Part shown: positions 50,888 through 59,029 of the stretch, one piece after another
Position numbering within the stretch: position 1 is the first letter of the stretch
Layout of the letters: the number at the start of each line of letters is the position of its first letter
Assembly (NCBI RefSeq): GCF_005434975.1
Contig: NZ_SKCJ01000001.1
Span: 754,001 to 818,000 of the forward strand
DNA length: 64,000 bases
Direction of reading: 5' to 3'
Origin: Parerythrobacter lutipelagi
Lineage (GTDB): Bacteria > Pseudomonadota > Alphaproteobacteria > Sphingomonadales > Sphingomonadaceae
Program-made: the position numbers and the translations under genes
Notes under the pieces: generated by a model
What the model was told of the DNA's origin: nothing
Seen by the model: only the letters and a program-made list of their open reading frames with translations
The model's database searches: none

Positions 50888-52324
50888 ATGATCAGGCAAT
50901 CCATTCTGGCCGGCGCGATGGCCGTTACGCTGACCTGTGCACCGGCGGCGCAGGCGCATGACGGGCATGTGCTCGATCTCGACACCGACCAGAAGATTGC
51001 GCTGGATATCTACACCGACATCATCGGCTTCCGTACAGCGCGCGGCCATGGGCAGGTTCCGGCAATGGTCGACTATCTCGTCGCCCGGCTCAGGACCGAA
51101 GGCTTCGCGGCGGAAGACATCATGGTCACAGACTACGACAGCGATGGCGAAGAGACACAGGGGCTGATCGTCCGCTATCGCGGCGACGGGTCATCGGGCC
51201 GCAAGCCGATTGTGCTGCTAGGCCATATGGATGTGGTCGACGCACTGCCCGAAGACTGGGAGCGCGATCCGTTCACGCTAACGTTTGAAGAAGACTATTT
51301 TTTCGGACGCGGGACGATGGACAACAAATACGGGGTGATGAACCTCACGCAGACCTTTTTGCGACTGAAACATGAAGGCTGGACGCCCAGCCGGGATCTT
51401 TATCTGGTCTTTTCCGGAGACGAGGAAACCGGAATGGTCTCCACCCGCGCGCAGGCCAGATGGGTGGCGGAAAATATCGACCCAGAATTCGTGCTCAACA
51501 GCGATGCAGGCGGGCTCGCGTTGAGTGACGACTTCAAGCCGCTCGCGATGCGCGTGCAGGCCGCAGAGAAAACCTATGCGACATGGGAACTGACTGTGTC
51601 CAATCCGGGCGGTCATTCTTCACGGCCGCGCAGCGACAACGCAATTTACGATCTCGCCGCAGCGCTGACGCGGCTTTCGAAGCACAAATTTCCGGTCCAG
51701 GCGACCGAGCTGACCCGCTCTTATCTCGGCGCCTTGGGCCAGACAGCTCCGGGTGAGCTGGGCGAAGCCATGCGTGCCTTTGCTGCCGATCCCACCGACG
51801 AGGCCGCCATCGCGACGCTTCAGGCGAACCCTGAAACAGTCGGCACACTTGGTACGACGTGCATCGCCACCATGCTCAAGGCCGGGCACGCTGAAAACGC
51901 GCTGCCCCAAAGCGCGACCGCGACAGTCAATTGCCGGATTTTCCCTGGGATAGGCGCGGAAGCGACCGAGGCTGCGCTGCGGCAGGTGGTAGCGAACGAC
52001 GACATCGCATTCCGGCTCAGCGGCGAAGTAACGGAAAGCCCGGCCTCGCAGCTGCGTGATGATGTCCGTGCTGCACTGGCCAAAAGTCTGGCGACACGGT
52101 TTGGAAAGCCGGTGCCGGTCATACCCTACATGGAATCAGGCGGAACCGACGGGATGCATTACCGCACGCTGGGCTATGATACGGTCGCGATCAGCGGTGC
52201 CGGCAGCCGGGGGCAGGATATGTATGCGCATGGCTTGAACGAACGGCTTTATGTCGATGCGTTTCTCAATGGCCTCGACCATTGGTATATCATGCTCAAG
52301 GAGCTGGCCGGGGACGGAGCCTGA
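50888..52324 (+). CDS. exported M20 family metallopeptidase
   Basis: A 478-residue zinc peptidase of the M20/carboxypeptidase Ss1-like group with a signal peptide (ILAGAMAVTLTCAPAAQA), so it should work in the periplasm. Metal and catalytic motifs: LLGHMDVVDALPEDWERDPF (His and Asp), GRGTMDNK (bridging Asp), FSGDEETGM (catalytic Glu pair), SNPGGHSSRP (dimerisation-domain His) and the late metal-ligand region AHGLNERLY. It would trim dipeptides or N-acyl amino acids, substrate unknown. GAGGAG seven bases ahead of the ATG at 50888 fixes the start. Confidence 0.9.
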   Translation: MIRQSILAGAMAVTLTCAPAAQAHDGHVLDLDTDQKIALDIYTDIIGFRTARGHGQVPAMVDYLVARLRTEGFAAEDIMVTDYDSDGEETQGLIVRYRGDGSSGRKPIVLLGHMDVVDALPEDWERDPFTLTFEEDYFFGRGTMDNKYGVMNLTQTFLRLKHEGWTPSRDLYLVFSGDEETGMVSTRAQARWVAENIDPEFVLNSDAGGLALSDDFKPLAMRVQAAEKTYATWELTVSNPGGHSSRPRSDNAIYDLAAALTRLSKHKFPVQATELTRSYLGALGQTAPGELGEAMRAFAADPTDEAAIATLQANPETVGTLGTTCIATMLKAGHAENALPQSATATVNCRIFPGIGAEATEAALRQVVANDDIAFRLSGEVTESPASQLRDDVRAALAKSLATRFGKPVPVIPYMESGGTDGMHYRTLGYDTVAISGAGSRGQDMYAHGLNERLYVDAFLNGLDHWYIMLKELAGDGA

Positions 52325-52337
52325 GCGGGGGCAACGC

Positions 52338-53213
52338 CTAGATATCTTCGGCAATCCGTCCGTAAAGCTGTGGGCGGCGATCGCGGAAAAAGCCCATGCC
52401 CGCGCGGTGTCTTGCGGCCAGTGACAGATCCAGCGTTGCGACCAGAACGCCTTCCTCTTCAGCGCCATATTCGCAAACCAGATCGCCCCATTCGTTGGTG
52501 ATGAAGCTGTGGCCGTAGAAACTCTGTCCAGCTTCCTGTGTGCCTTCGTGACCGATCCGGTTTGCCGCAATCACCGGCATGCAATTTGAGACCGAGTGCC
52601 CCTGCATCGCGCGGCGCCACATCCGGCTCGTGTCGAGATCTGCATCATAGGGTTCTGAGCCGATCGCGGTCGGGTAAAACAGCAGCTCAGCCCCTTTGAG
52701 CGCCATGACCCGCGCGCATTCGGGATACCACTGGTCCCAGCAAATGCCCACGCCGATGCGGGTAGTGCCAGTGGCATGGGGCACATCCCACACCTTGAAC
52801 CCGCCGTTTCCGGGGCGGAAATAGAATTTTTCCTCATAGCCCGGTCCGTCGGGGATGTGGCTCTTGCGGTAAGCCCCCATGACTTCGCCATCGGGACCGA
52901 TCATCGCGAGCGTGTTGTAATAGTGATGGCCGTCGCGTTCGAAGAAGCTGGTCGGGATCGCCACTTCAAGCGACTTCGCGAGCTTGCGCATGGCGATAAC
53001 CGAGGGATGCTCCATAGTCGGCCGGGCCAGAGCGAACAGCGCTTCATCCTCGACGCGGCAGAAATAGGGGCCGGAAAAAAGCTCCGGCGGCAGAATGATT
53101 TGCGCCCCTTCGCGTGCCGCGCGCTCGACCAGCTGCGCGACAGCATCGATATTTTCGGACTCGTCCTCAGAACCGAGGGCCAGCTGAAGGGCGGCGACAG
53201 TGATTTCACTCAT
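52338..53213 (-). CDS. aguB: carbon-nitrogen hydrolase, N-carbamoylputrescine amidase type
   Basis: A 291-residue nitrilase-superfamily enzyme with the Glu-Lys-Cys triad: Glu44 (LPPELFSGPY), Lys117 (YRKSHIPDGPGYEEKFYF) and Cys158 (GVGICWDQWYPE). The run IPDGPGYEEKFYFRPGN with TSRMWRRAMQGH closely fits N-carbamoylputrescine amidases, which release putrescine, CO2 and ammonia in the agmatine route. The usual partner agmatine deiminase (aguA) is not in the window, so the pathway is incomplete here. It ends 14 bases from the convergent M20 gene and follows the exported methyltransferase gene by 16 bases on the same strand. Confidence 0.88.
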   Translation of the reverse strand: MSEITVAALQLALGSEDESENIDAVAQLVERAAREGAQIILPPELFSGPYFCRVEDEALFALARPTMEHPSVIAMRKLAKSLEVAIPTSFFERDGHHYYNTLAMIGPDGEVMGAYRKSHIPDGPGYEEKFYFRPGNGGFKVWDVPHATGTTRIGVGICWDQWYPECARVMALKGAELLFYPTAIGSEPYDADLDTSRMWRRAMQGHSVSNCMPVIAANRIGHEGTQEAGQSFYGHSFITNEWGDLVCEYGAEEEGVLVATLDLSLAARHRAGMGFFRDRRPQLYGRIAEDI

Positions 53214-53229
53214 GCGCCGCCCCCTAAAC

Positions 53230-54090
53230 TTACATCGCTTTCTTGAACAGCAGTGTCATGCGGTCGCTTTCGCCGATTGCCTCATACTTGGCGCGGTCCT
53301 CGTCGCCGTAACGAAGCACCGGGGGCAAGGTCCACACGCCGCCTTCCCAATTGGCCGGGTCTTTCGGATTGGCATTGATTTCCGAACTGCCGACCAATTC
53401 GAAGCCGTGCAATTCGAACAGCTTCACGACATCCGCCTGACGCATGTAGCCGCGCGCCGGATTGACATCGCTCCAACTTGCGTCGGCAGGCGCGCGGTGC
53501 TGGACCACACCGACCATGCCGTCATCCTTCAGCATGCCGCGCACGGCAGCAAGCGTGGTATCGGCCAGATCGTTGTTCCACATGCCGTGCATGGAGCGGA
53601 ATATCAGCACGCGGTCGGCCGTGCCTTTCGCTTCATCGGGGATCTCGTCTATTTCGTAGGCAGCGACATCGCCAGCCTTGATTCCCATGGCTTCCGCGAC
53701 AGTGCCCTTGAAGGTTTCCGTCCATCCTTTCGAGCGCGCTTCGGCGGCCCGGTTTGGATAATCGACCGCATCGCTATCGCCATTAAGCGCGACATATTTG
53801 CCTGAAGGCATCAGCCAGGGCGCAAGGACGCGGGTGTACCAACCGCCGCCCGGGCCCCATTCGACCACGGTCATATCCGGCTCAACCTGGAAAAAGTCGA
53901 GCGTTTCGGCCGGATGCCGAAAGGCGTCACGCGCGCGGTCATCAGCGCGGCGCTCATCCATCAACACCATGTGCAAGGCGTGATCGTCTGCCGAACCGGC
54001 GGAATGGTCCATGCCTTTATGACCGTCGGCAAGCGCCGGGGTGGACGTGGCAAGGATCGCGACCGAGGCCGCAGCAAGTAGAAAACGCAT
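53230..54090 (-). CDS. exported class I SAM-dependent methyltransferase-like protein
   Basis: A 286-residue protein with an N-terminal signal peptide (FLLAAASVAILATSTPALA) followed by a Rossmann methyltransferase domain. Motif I reads MTVVEWGPGGGWYTRVLAPW with the expected acidic and Gly-x-Gly residues. Later motifs are YEIDEIPDEAKGTADRVLIF and RGMLKDDGMVGVVQHRAP. A known family of such proteins carries a secretion signal, and how they obtain SAM in the periplasm is unclear; the acceptor is unknown. GGGAG precedes the ATG at 54090. It is divergent from msrA (106 bases) and followed by the amidase gene on the same strand. Confidence 0.83.
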   Translation of the reverse strand: MRFLLAAASVAILATSTPALADGHKGMDHSAGSADDHALHMVLMDERRADDRARDAFRHPAETLDFFQVEPDMTVVEWGPGGGWYTRVLAPWLMPSGKYVALNGDSDAVDYPNRAAEARSKGWTETFKGTVAEAMGIKAGDVAAYEIDEIPDEAKGTADRVLIFRSMHGMWNNDLADTTLAAVRGMLKDDGMVGVVQHRAPADASWSDVNPARGYMRQADVVKLFELHGFELVGSSEINANPKDPANWEGGVWTLPPVLRYGDEDRAKYEAIGESDRMTLLFKKAM

Positions 54091-54196
54091 TATGAAACTC
54101 TCCCGAATTGTTCGCGGATACACACTACGCGCGTGCAAGCCGATGACAAGTGAACCCGCGCTTCCTATCTCAAGTTCCAAAGAAAAGGAGCAATCG

Positions 54197-54730
54197 ATGA
54201 GCGACACACAGCAGGCGATCATTGCCGGTGGATGTTTCTGGTGCACCGAAGCGGTGTTCAAGGATGTTATCGGCGTGAGCGAGGTCGAAAGCGGCTATAT
54301 TGGCGGTGATGTTGCCGACCCGACCTACAAGCAGGTATGCGGCGGCGGCACCGGCCATGCCGAGGGTATCCGCGTCACCTTCGACCCTGCGATAATCACT
54401 CTGCCCGAAATTTATGACGTGTTCCTCGGCACGCACGATCCGACCCAGCTCAACCGGCAGGGCAACGATGTGGGAACCCAGTATCGCAGCGCGATCTTCC
54501 CGCTCGATGACGAGCAGCGCAACGAAGCCGAAGCGGCAATCGCGCGCTGGAATGCAGACAATGGCGGCGGAGCTGTCACCACCATCGAAAGCGGTGAATG
54601 GTATCCGGCAGAGGACTACCACCAGGATTACTGGGACGGCGAAGGCCAGCGCAACCCATACTGCCTCGCGGTTATCCCGCCAAAGATCATGAAGCTGCGC
54701 AAGAGCTTTGCTAACAAGGCGAAAAGCTAG
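54197..54730 (+). CDS. msrA: peptide-methionine (S)-S-oxide reductase
   Basis: A 177-residue MsrA that reduces the S-epimer of methionine sulfoxide in proteins. The active-site motif is AGGCFWCTEAVF with nucleophile Cys13. Further family blocks are VESGYIGGDVADPTYKQV, GGTGHAEGIRVTFDP, THDPTQLNRQGNDVGTQYRS and the resolving-type Cys in RNPYC. AAGGAG stands seven bases ahead of the ATG at 54197; the longer frame starts at 54041 in the divergent gene and is not used. No signal peptide, so cytoplasmic. An unrecognised gene follows after 5 bases. Confidence 0.95.
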   Translation: MSDTQQAIIAGGCFWCTEAVFKDVIGVSEVESGYIGGDVADPTYKQVCGGGTGHAEGIRVTFDPAIITLPEIYDVFLGTHDPTQLNRQGNDVGTQYRSAIFPLDDEQRNEAEAAIARWNADNGGGAVTTIESGEWYPAEDYHQDYWDGEGQRNPYCLAVIPPKIMKLRKSFANKAKS

Positions 54731-54735
54731 CCGCC

Positions 54736-55563
54736 ATGCCCGCTCCGCCAGGGCCCGGTTACACGATCGATCACGAAGTTCGTGACGACGGCTCGGTCCG
54801 CTTCGCCTGTTCGGATGATCTGGCCAGCTGGCCCTGGCTGGCCCTCGATCCGCGCAATCCGCTGGTGATCCAGACACAATTCTTCTGGGCCAGCGTAGGA
54901 GCGACCAGAGCGCGCCAGACCCGTGACGACGACAAATGGAGCGCGCTTACATGGACCGACTGGAAATGCAGCAGCGGTCCGGTCGGGTCAGCATCGTGGG
55001 GCCAGTTCCGCGATAAGGGCTCGGACAACCAGCTGAGTTTCGAAATCGACCTGTTCGATGCGGCGGACAGGCAGATTGTCGCGGCCCGTGGCCGCGGCGT
55101 TGTATTTCGCACGCGCAATTTCGAGACGTGGCGCGATGGAGCAAAGCGGGAAATCAAGGCCACCGGAAGCGCACCAGCCGATTTTGTTTACGCCGATCGC
55201 GCGCTGCTCAACCTGAGCGAGCGCGAAGTGCCACTGATCGCGCCAATGACAGCCGACAGGCGAACTACCGCGCTGATCACCAAAGAGAACGGATTACCCC
55301 CTGCACATCCCTATTTCAGCGGCTCGGGCGACCACGTAAATTCGACGCACCTGGCCGAGGTCGCGCGGCAAGTCGCGAGCCTTTGCCGGGACGGCGCACC
55401 ATTGCGCGTAACCGGCGGAGAAATGGATATGCGGCGCTATATCGAGTTGGGCAGCCCGTTCGAAATTGCGCTTGAAGAAAAGCGAGATGACCGCGTGGTC
55501 ATGGCAGTGTCGCAAATGGGTCGCGACTGCTCGACGCTCGCTCTGACACTCGGGAAACTCTAG
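54736..55563 (+). CDS. conserved-looking hypothetical protein downstream of msrA
   Basis: A 275-residue soluble protein that I do not recognise. It is rich in Trp in the first half (ASWPWLALD, FFWASVGAT, WTDWKCSS, SASWGQF) and has beta-type patterns (LSFEIDLFDAADRQIVAARG). GSGDHVNSTHLAEVARQVAS is vaguely like a hotdog-fold (AfsA-like) active region and the second half, LRVTGGEMDMRRYIELGSPF, could be a second half-domain, but the match is too weak to name. It begins 5 bases after msrA, so it is probably cotranscribed. Its last four bases overlap the convergent DM13 gene. Confidence 0.6.
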   Translation: MPAPPGPGYTIDHEVRDDGSVRFACSDDLASWPWLALDPRNPLVIQTQFFWASVGATRARQTRDDDKWSALTWTDWKCSSGPVGSASWGQFRDKGSDNQLSFEIDLFDAADRQIVAARGRGVVFRTRNFETWRDGAKREIKATGSAPADFVYADRALLNLSEREVPLIAPMTADRRTTALITKENGLPPAHPYFSGSGDHVNSTHLAEVARQVASLCRDGAPLRVTGGEMDMRRYIELGSPFEIALEEKRDDRVVMAVSQMGRDCSTLALTLGKL

Positions 55564-56030
55564 CGGTATCGGGCCGCGGTGATGAATTCACCGAAGCTCT
55601 CGCACCATACGACGACTGTGTTGTATTCCTCGATGTCGATGCCTTCCGGAAGATCGAGCAGGAACCCGTCGAAGCTCTTGACCGCACCGACGCGAACAGC
55701 CTCGCTCTTGACCGGCTCGAATTCGTCTTCGTGCTCGACGAAACCCTTGGTGAGATAGACCATATAGTCCGGACCCGGCGCTAGCCTGCCTTGGTGAGAG
55801 ATCGCATCAGCCGAGATGCTGATCGTTCCTTCACCCCAGTGCAGCGCATCACTGCCACGCAAATCACGCGACAACTCGGCACTGTAAGCCGCCGCCCTGG
55901 CTTGCTCTTCAAGGACCTCAGCGGCTGGCGCCGATTGCGCGGTCAGTATCGGTAGCAGGTAAATGCCAAGCCCGAATCCCAGTCCAAGCACGACAGCGTG
56001 CGACACGATAAGAGTTAGAATCCGTTTCAT
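55560..56030 (-). CDS. DM13 domain protein
   Basis: A 156-residue protein with an N-terminal membrane anchor or uncleaved signal (LIVSHAVVLGLGFGLGIYLL) and a DM13 domain of about 100 residues. The domain shows ALHWGEGTISISADAISHQG, LAPGPDYMVYLTKGF, VGAVKSFDGFLLDLPEGID and EYNTVVVWCESFGEFITAAR. DM13 is thought to be a redox-type domain built around its conserved Cys in VVWCE. It is convergent with the unknown gene behind msrA (4-base overlap), a neighbourhood that fits a link to oxidative damage, but this is inference. Confidence 0.85.
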   Translation of the reverse strand: MKRILTLIVSHAVVLGLGFGLGIYLLPILTAQSAPAAEVLEEQARAAAYSAELSRDLRGSDALHWGEGTISISADAISHQGRLAPGPDYMVYLTKGFVEHEDEFEPVKSEAVRVGAVKSFDGFLLDLPEGIDIEEYNTVVVWCESFGEFITAARYR

Positions 56031-56116
56031 CGAAAGTCCCCCTTCAGGTTGCGCACCGGCGCCTCGGCAGTGCTTTCGCTACAAACCCGCCTTTGGTTAC
56101 ACCTTGTTTTCTCCGG

Positions 56117-57358
56117 TCAAGCGTGCGGCTTTTGCCAGCGGGCAACAAAGAAGCCGTCCAGGCCGCCTTCATCGGGCAGCAATCCGGGATGGGTGCGCAG
56201 CCAGCCCTGCTCCGCCGGCTGCAGCCCGCGAGGCAGTTCGTCCGCTGCAATCGGCAGAGGTTCGAGCTTGACCCGTTCAGCCTGAGCTTCGCCTTCTTCG
56301 CGTTCCAGCGAGCACGACGCGTAAACAAGCACCCCGCCCGGCTTGAGCCAGCCAGCTGCGCGTTCAAGCAAGGCGGCTTGCAACTGCGCCATTTCTTCGA
56401 TCTGGCGCGCGCCGATGCGGTGCAACACATCGGGATGACGGCGCGCAGTGCCGGTCGCTGTGCACGGCGCATCGAGCAGGATGGCATCGAAGGCGTGCTT
56501 CGGCTCCCACGTCAGCGCGTCGGCGCGCACGGGAGAGGCTTTGAGACCCGTGCGTTTGAGATTTTCTTTGAGCGTGTCGAGCCGCCGCTTGCTGAGATCG
56601 AGCGCGGTCACATTCCACCCGGCAGCCGCCAGTTGCATCGTCTTACCGCCGGGCGCCGCGCAAAGGTCGAGGACATGGCGCCCTTCGCCCGCGCCGAGCA
56701 GACGCGCCGGGATGGACGCAGCGAGATCCTGCACCCACCAGTCGCCGTCACGGAAACCCGCAATCTTTTCGACAGCCTCGCCGCGCGGCAAGCGAAGATG
56801 GCCTTCGGCATAGCTGTCTGCCGCCAGTTGATTGGCCCAATGGTCGGTATCTTCCGCGTTCTTCAAAGCAAGATCGAGCGGCGGCGGCTCGACCAGACCC
56901 GCCGCGATGGCATCGGCCCGTTCGCCCCACCGGGCGCGCACATCATCAGGCAAGGTCGGCGCATCGGGAAGCTTCGGTTCCTGCTTTACCAGCGTGGAAA
57001 ACACGCCATGCGCCAGCCGCCTCGGCCCGCTCGACAACAGCGGCAGAGCGGTAGCGATTACCGCATGTGGCGGTGTCTTGAGGCGCAGCCATTGCGCCAG
57101 CATCAGCCGCAAGACGCTACGCGCCTTGGCATCGGGCGGCAATACCCGCTTGGTCGCGCTGTCGATCAGGGCATCGGTATCCACCAGCCAGCGAAGGCTC
57201 TCATTCGCGATAGCCAGCGCGAGCGCCTTGTCCGGCCCTGTCCTGATGCTGCGAAGCGCATTCTTGCTCGCCACTTCCAGCGTTTCTCCGCGATGGAGCA
57301 CCGCATCGATCATTTGCAAGGCGGCGCGGCGCGCGGGAAGTCCGGGGGTGTTGGCCAT
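56117..57358 (-). CDS. RsmB-like rRNA (cytosine-C5) methyltransferase
   Basis: A 413-residue m5C RNA methyltransferase. The N-terminal NusB-like RNA-binding domain occupies about 10-130 (RRAALQMIDAVLHRGETLE, ESLRWLVDTDALIDSATKR). The catalytic part has motif I LDLCAAPGGKTMQLA, motif IV DAPCTATGTARRHPD with one catalytic Cys, and motif VI YASCSLEREEGE with the nucleophilic Cys. It fits 16S rRNA C967 methyltransferase best, although a paralogue with another target is possible. The ATG at 57358 is preferred over the long frame up to 57538, which would overlap the small SDHAF4-like gene on the other strand. Confidence 0.88.
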   Translation of the reverse strand: MANTPGLPARRAALQMIDAVLHRGETLEVASKNALRSIRTGPDKALALAIANESLRWLVDTDALIDSATKRVLPPDAKARSVLRLMLAQWLRLKTPPHAVIATALPLLSSGPRRLAHGVFSTLVKQEPKLPDAPTLPDDVRARWGERADAIAAGLVEPPPLDLALKNAEDTDHWANQLAADSYAEGHLRLPRGEAVEKIAGFRDGDWWVQDLAASIPARLLGAGEGRHVLDLCAAPGGKTMQLAAAGWNVTALDLSKRRLDTLKENLKRTGLKASPVRADALTWEPKHAFDAILLDAPCTATGTARRHPDVLHRIGARQIEEMAQLQAALLERAAGWLKPGGVLVYASCSLEREEGEAQAERVKLEPLPIAADELPRGLQPAEQGWLRTHPGLLPDEGGLDGFFVARWQKPHA

Positions 57359-57413
57359 GGCACGCGCCCTAGCCGCGCTTGAAACTATTCGCCAGCCCGC
57401 GCATTGAGCAGGC

Positions 57414-57584
57414 ATGACAAAAGAGAAGTCTCCTTCTGCGAAGGATTTCAAGAAGCCCGCGCACTGGTCAAACGATCCGCCGCCGGAACCGAAAGCTATC
57501 GATCCCGCGAAAGACGAACCGCGCGAACTTTCCCCCACCCGTTACGGCGATTGGGAGAAAGACGGCGTCGCGATCGATTTCTGA
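57414..57584 (+). CDS. SDHAF4-like small protein (DUF1674 family)
   Basis: A 56-residue protein: basic start MTKEKSPSAKDFKKPAHW, a Pro/Glu linker and the diagnostic C-terminus SPTRYGDWEKDGVAIDF. That ending is the hallmark of DUF1674, the family of the mitochondrial succinate dehydrogenase assembly factor 4, which protects the flavinated SdhA subunit before complex II assembly. The sdh genes are not in the window. It lies between the RsmB-like gene (divergent, 55 bases) and the P450 gene (convergent, 6 bases), and is easily overlooked because of its size. No strong ribosome site is seen, but the C-terminal motif is decisive. Confidence 0.82.
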   Translation: MTKEKSPSAKDFKKPAHWSNDPPPEPKAIDPAKDEPRELSPTRYGDWEKDGVAIDF

Positions 57585-57590
57585 CCAAAG

Positions 57591-58988
57591 TCAGAGGCTT
57601 TTGAAAGTGACCTTCAACCCGTCTTTGGGCTTGGGTATCGGCCACGCCTGCCAGTCTGGCTTGTAACCCTCTTCGATCTCGATCGAATAACGCGTCAGCA
57701 ATTGCGCCATCAGGATCTTCACCTGCATGTAGGCAAAGTGCAGCCCAAGGCACATATGCGCGCCGCCGCCGAACGGCACCCACGCAAATTTGTGCCGCGA
57801 CTTCACCTGTTCCGGCGTGAAGCGCATGGGATCGAATTTCTCCGGTTCAGGCCAGTGTTCTTCCATGTGATGGACAAACTGCGTCTGAATCGCGACCTGC
57901 GCGCCGGCGGGCACATGATAGCCGTGAAATTCAAAGTCCTTGAGCGCGCGGCGCGGCGTTGACGGTACCGGCGGGATCAGGCGCAACGCCTCCTTGAACG
58001 CCATTTCAACCAGTTCGAGCTTGCCGAGATCATCATAATCGACATTGCCGCTTTCCCCCGTCACCGACACGATTTCATCGCGCAGCCTGACTTGCCATTC
58101 CGGATTCGCCGCGAGCAGCCAGATCAGCGAGGTCGCGCTGGACGTAATCGTGTCATGCGCGGCCATCATCAGAAAGTTCATGTGATCGACCACCTGGTCG
58201 ACCGGCATCAGCGAGCCATCTTCATGGGTTGCGGTGGCAAACTGGCTGAACATGTCCTGCCCGCCGCCTTCGGCGCGGCGGCGGTGCGTTTCCCTGGTGA
58301 AGAAATCGACGAGGAACTCGCGCCCCTTCACCCCTTTGCGCATCTGCGTGAACGGCAGCGGCGCACGGATCGGAGCGACGGAGGCCTGCACCATGTCGAC
58401 GAATGCCTGGTTGATCTTGTCCGCTTCCGGGCCAAGCGGCAGCCCGATAAAGCTTTCGGCCGCCAGTTCGAGCGTCAGTTCCTTGATTGCGGGATAGAAC
58501 TGCATCGGCTTGTCGCCCCAGTCTTTCACCGTTTCAGCGATGCCGCGATTGAGACTGCCTGAATAGTGCCGCATCGGTTCCGGCTTGAACGCAATCGACA
58601 GCGCCCGGCGATCGGCTCGGTGATGATCGAAATCGAGCAGCATCAGGCCGCGCGGGAAGAGTTTGTCGAGGATCGGGCCCCAGCCCTGCTCGCTCGAGAA
58701 GGTCTTGGTCCGGTCGAACAGCACCAGTTCATTGGCATCAGCCCCGACCAGGATCACGCCATAGCCACCGAATGCCCAGTTCTTGTATATCGGGCCGTAG
58801 GTGGCGACCATCCGGCGGGTAAAGCCATAGGGATCGGCAAGCATTTTCAACGTGTTGCCGACGATCGGCCAGCCGCCTTCGCCCGGGATGTGATCGAGCG
58901 CGTCGTCGGGCAATTTCTCGCGCCAATGCTTCAGATGCAAGCCGCCATTTGCAGCCTGTTCGGGGCGGGGTTCAGCCAATGTAGCCAT
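57591..58988 (-). CDS. cytochrome P450
   Basis: A 465-residue soluble P450. The heme ligand is Cys413 in FGGGAHMCLGLHFA. The K-helix ExxR is in KEALRLIPP and the I-helix has AAHDTITSS, the oxygen-activation site. The N-terminal DHIPGEGGWPIVGNTLKML is the proline-rich start typical of the class. General features (LHFAYMQVKILMAQLL, GYHVPAGAQVAIQ) are closer to the CYP26/51/120-like branch than to camphor-type P450s. No ferredoxin or reductase gene is next to it. AAGGAGCTTTCC precedes the ATG, and a palindrome overlaps this ribosome site. hemH lies 41 bases upstream on the same strand. Substrate unknown. Confidence 0.92.
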   Translation of the reverse strand: MATLAEPRPEQAANGGLHLKHWREKLPDDALDHIPGEGGWPIVGNTLKMLADPYGFTRRMVATYGPIYKNWAFGGYGVILVGADANELVLFDRTKTFSSEQGWGPILDKLFPRGLMLLDFDHHRADRRALSIAFKPEPMRHYSGSLNRGIAETVKDWGDKPMQFYPAIKELTLELAAESFIGLPLGPEADKINQAFVDMVQASVAPIRAPLPFTQMRKGVKGREFLVDFFTRETHRRRAEGGGQDMFSQFATATHEDGSLMPVDQVVDHMNFLMMAAHDTITSSATSLIWLLAANPEWQVRLRDEIVSVTGESGNVDYDDLGKLELVEMAFKEALRLIPPVPSTPRRALKDFEFHGYHVPAGAQVAIQTQFVHHMEEHWPEPEKFDPMRFTPEQVKSRHKFAWVPFGGGAHMCLGLHFAYMQVKILMAQLLTRYSIEIEEGYKPDWQAWPIPKPKDGLKVTFKSL

Positions 58989-58998
58989 GGAAAGCTCC

Positions 58999-59020
58999 TT
59001 ACCTACACAGATGTAAGTAA
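58999..59020. promoter_or_regulatory. imperfect palindrome in front of the P450 gene, candidate operator
   Basis: TTACCTACAC AGATGTAAGTAA can be read as TTAC-n-TACA-n4-TGTA-n-GTAA, with eight matching base pairs on each side. It has the look of a TetR-family operator. It overlaps the start region of the P450 gene, ending 11 bases from the ATG on the left, so a bound protein would block expression. No TetR gene is in the window, so the regulator, if any, is encoded elsewhere. Confidence 0.55.
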
Positions 59021-59029
59021 TTTCTGGCG

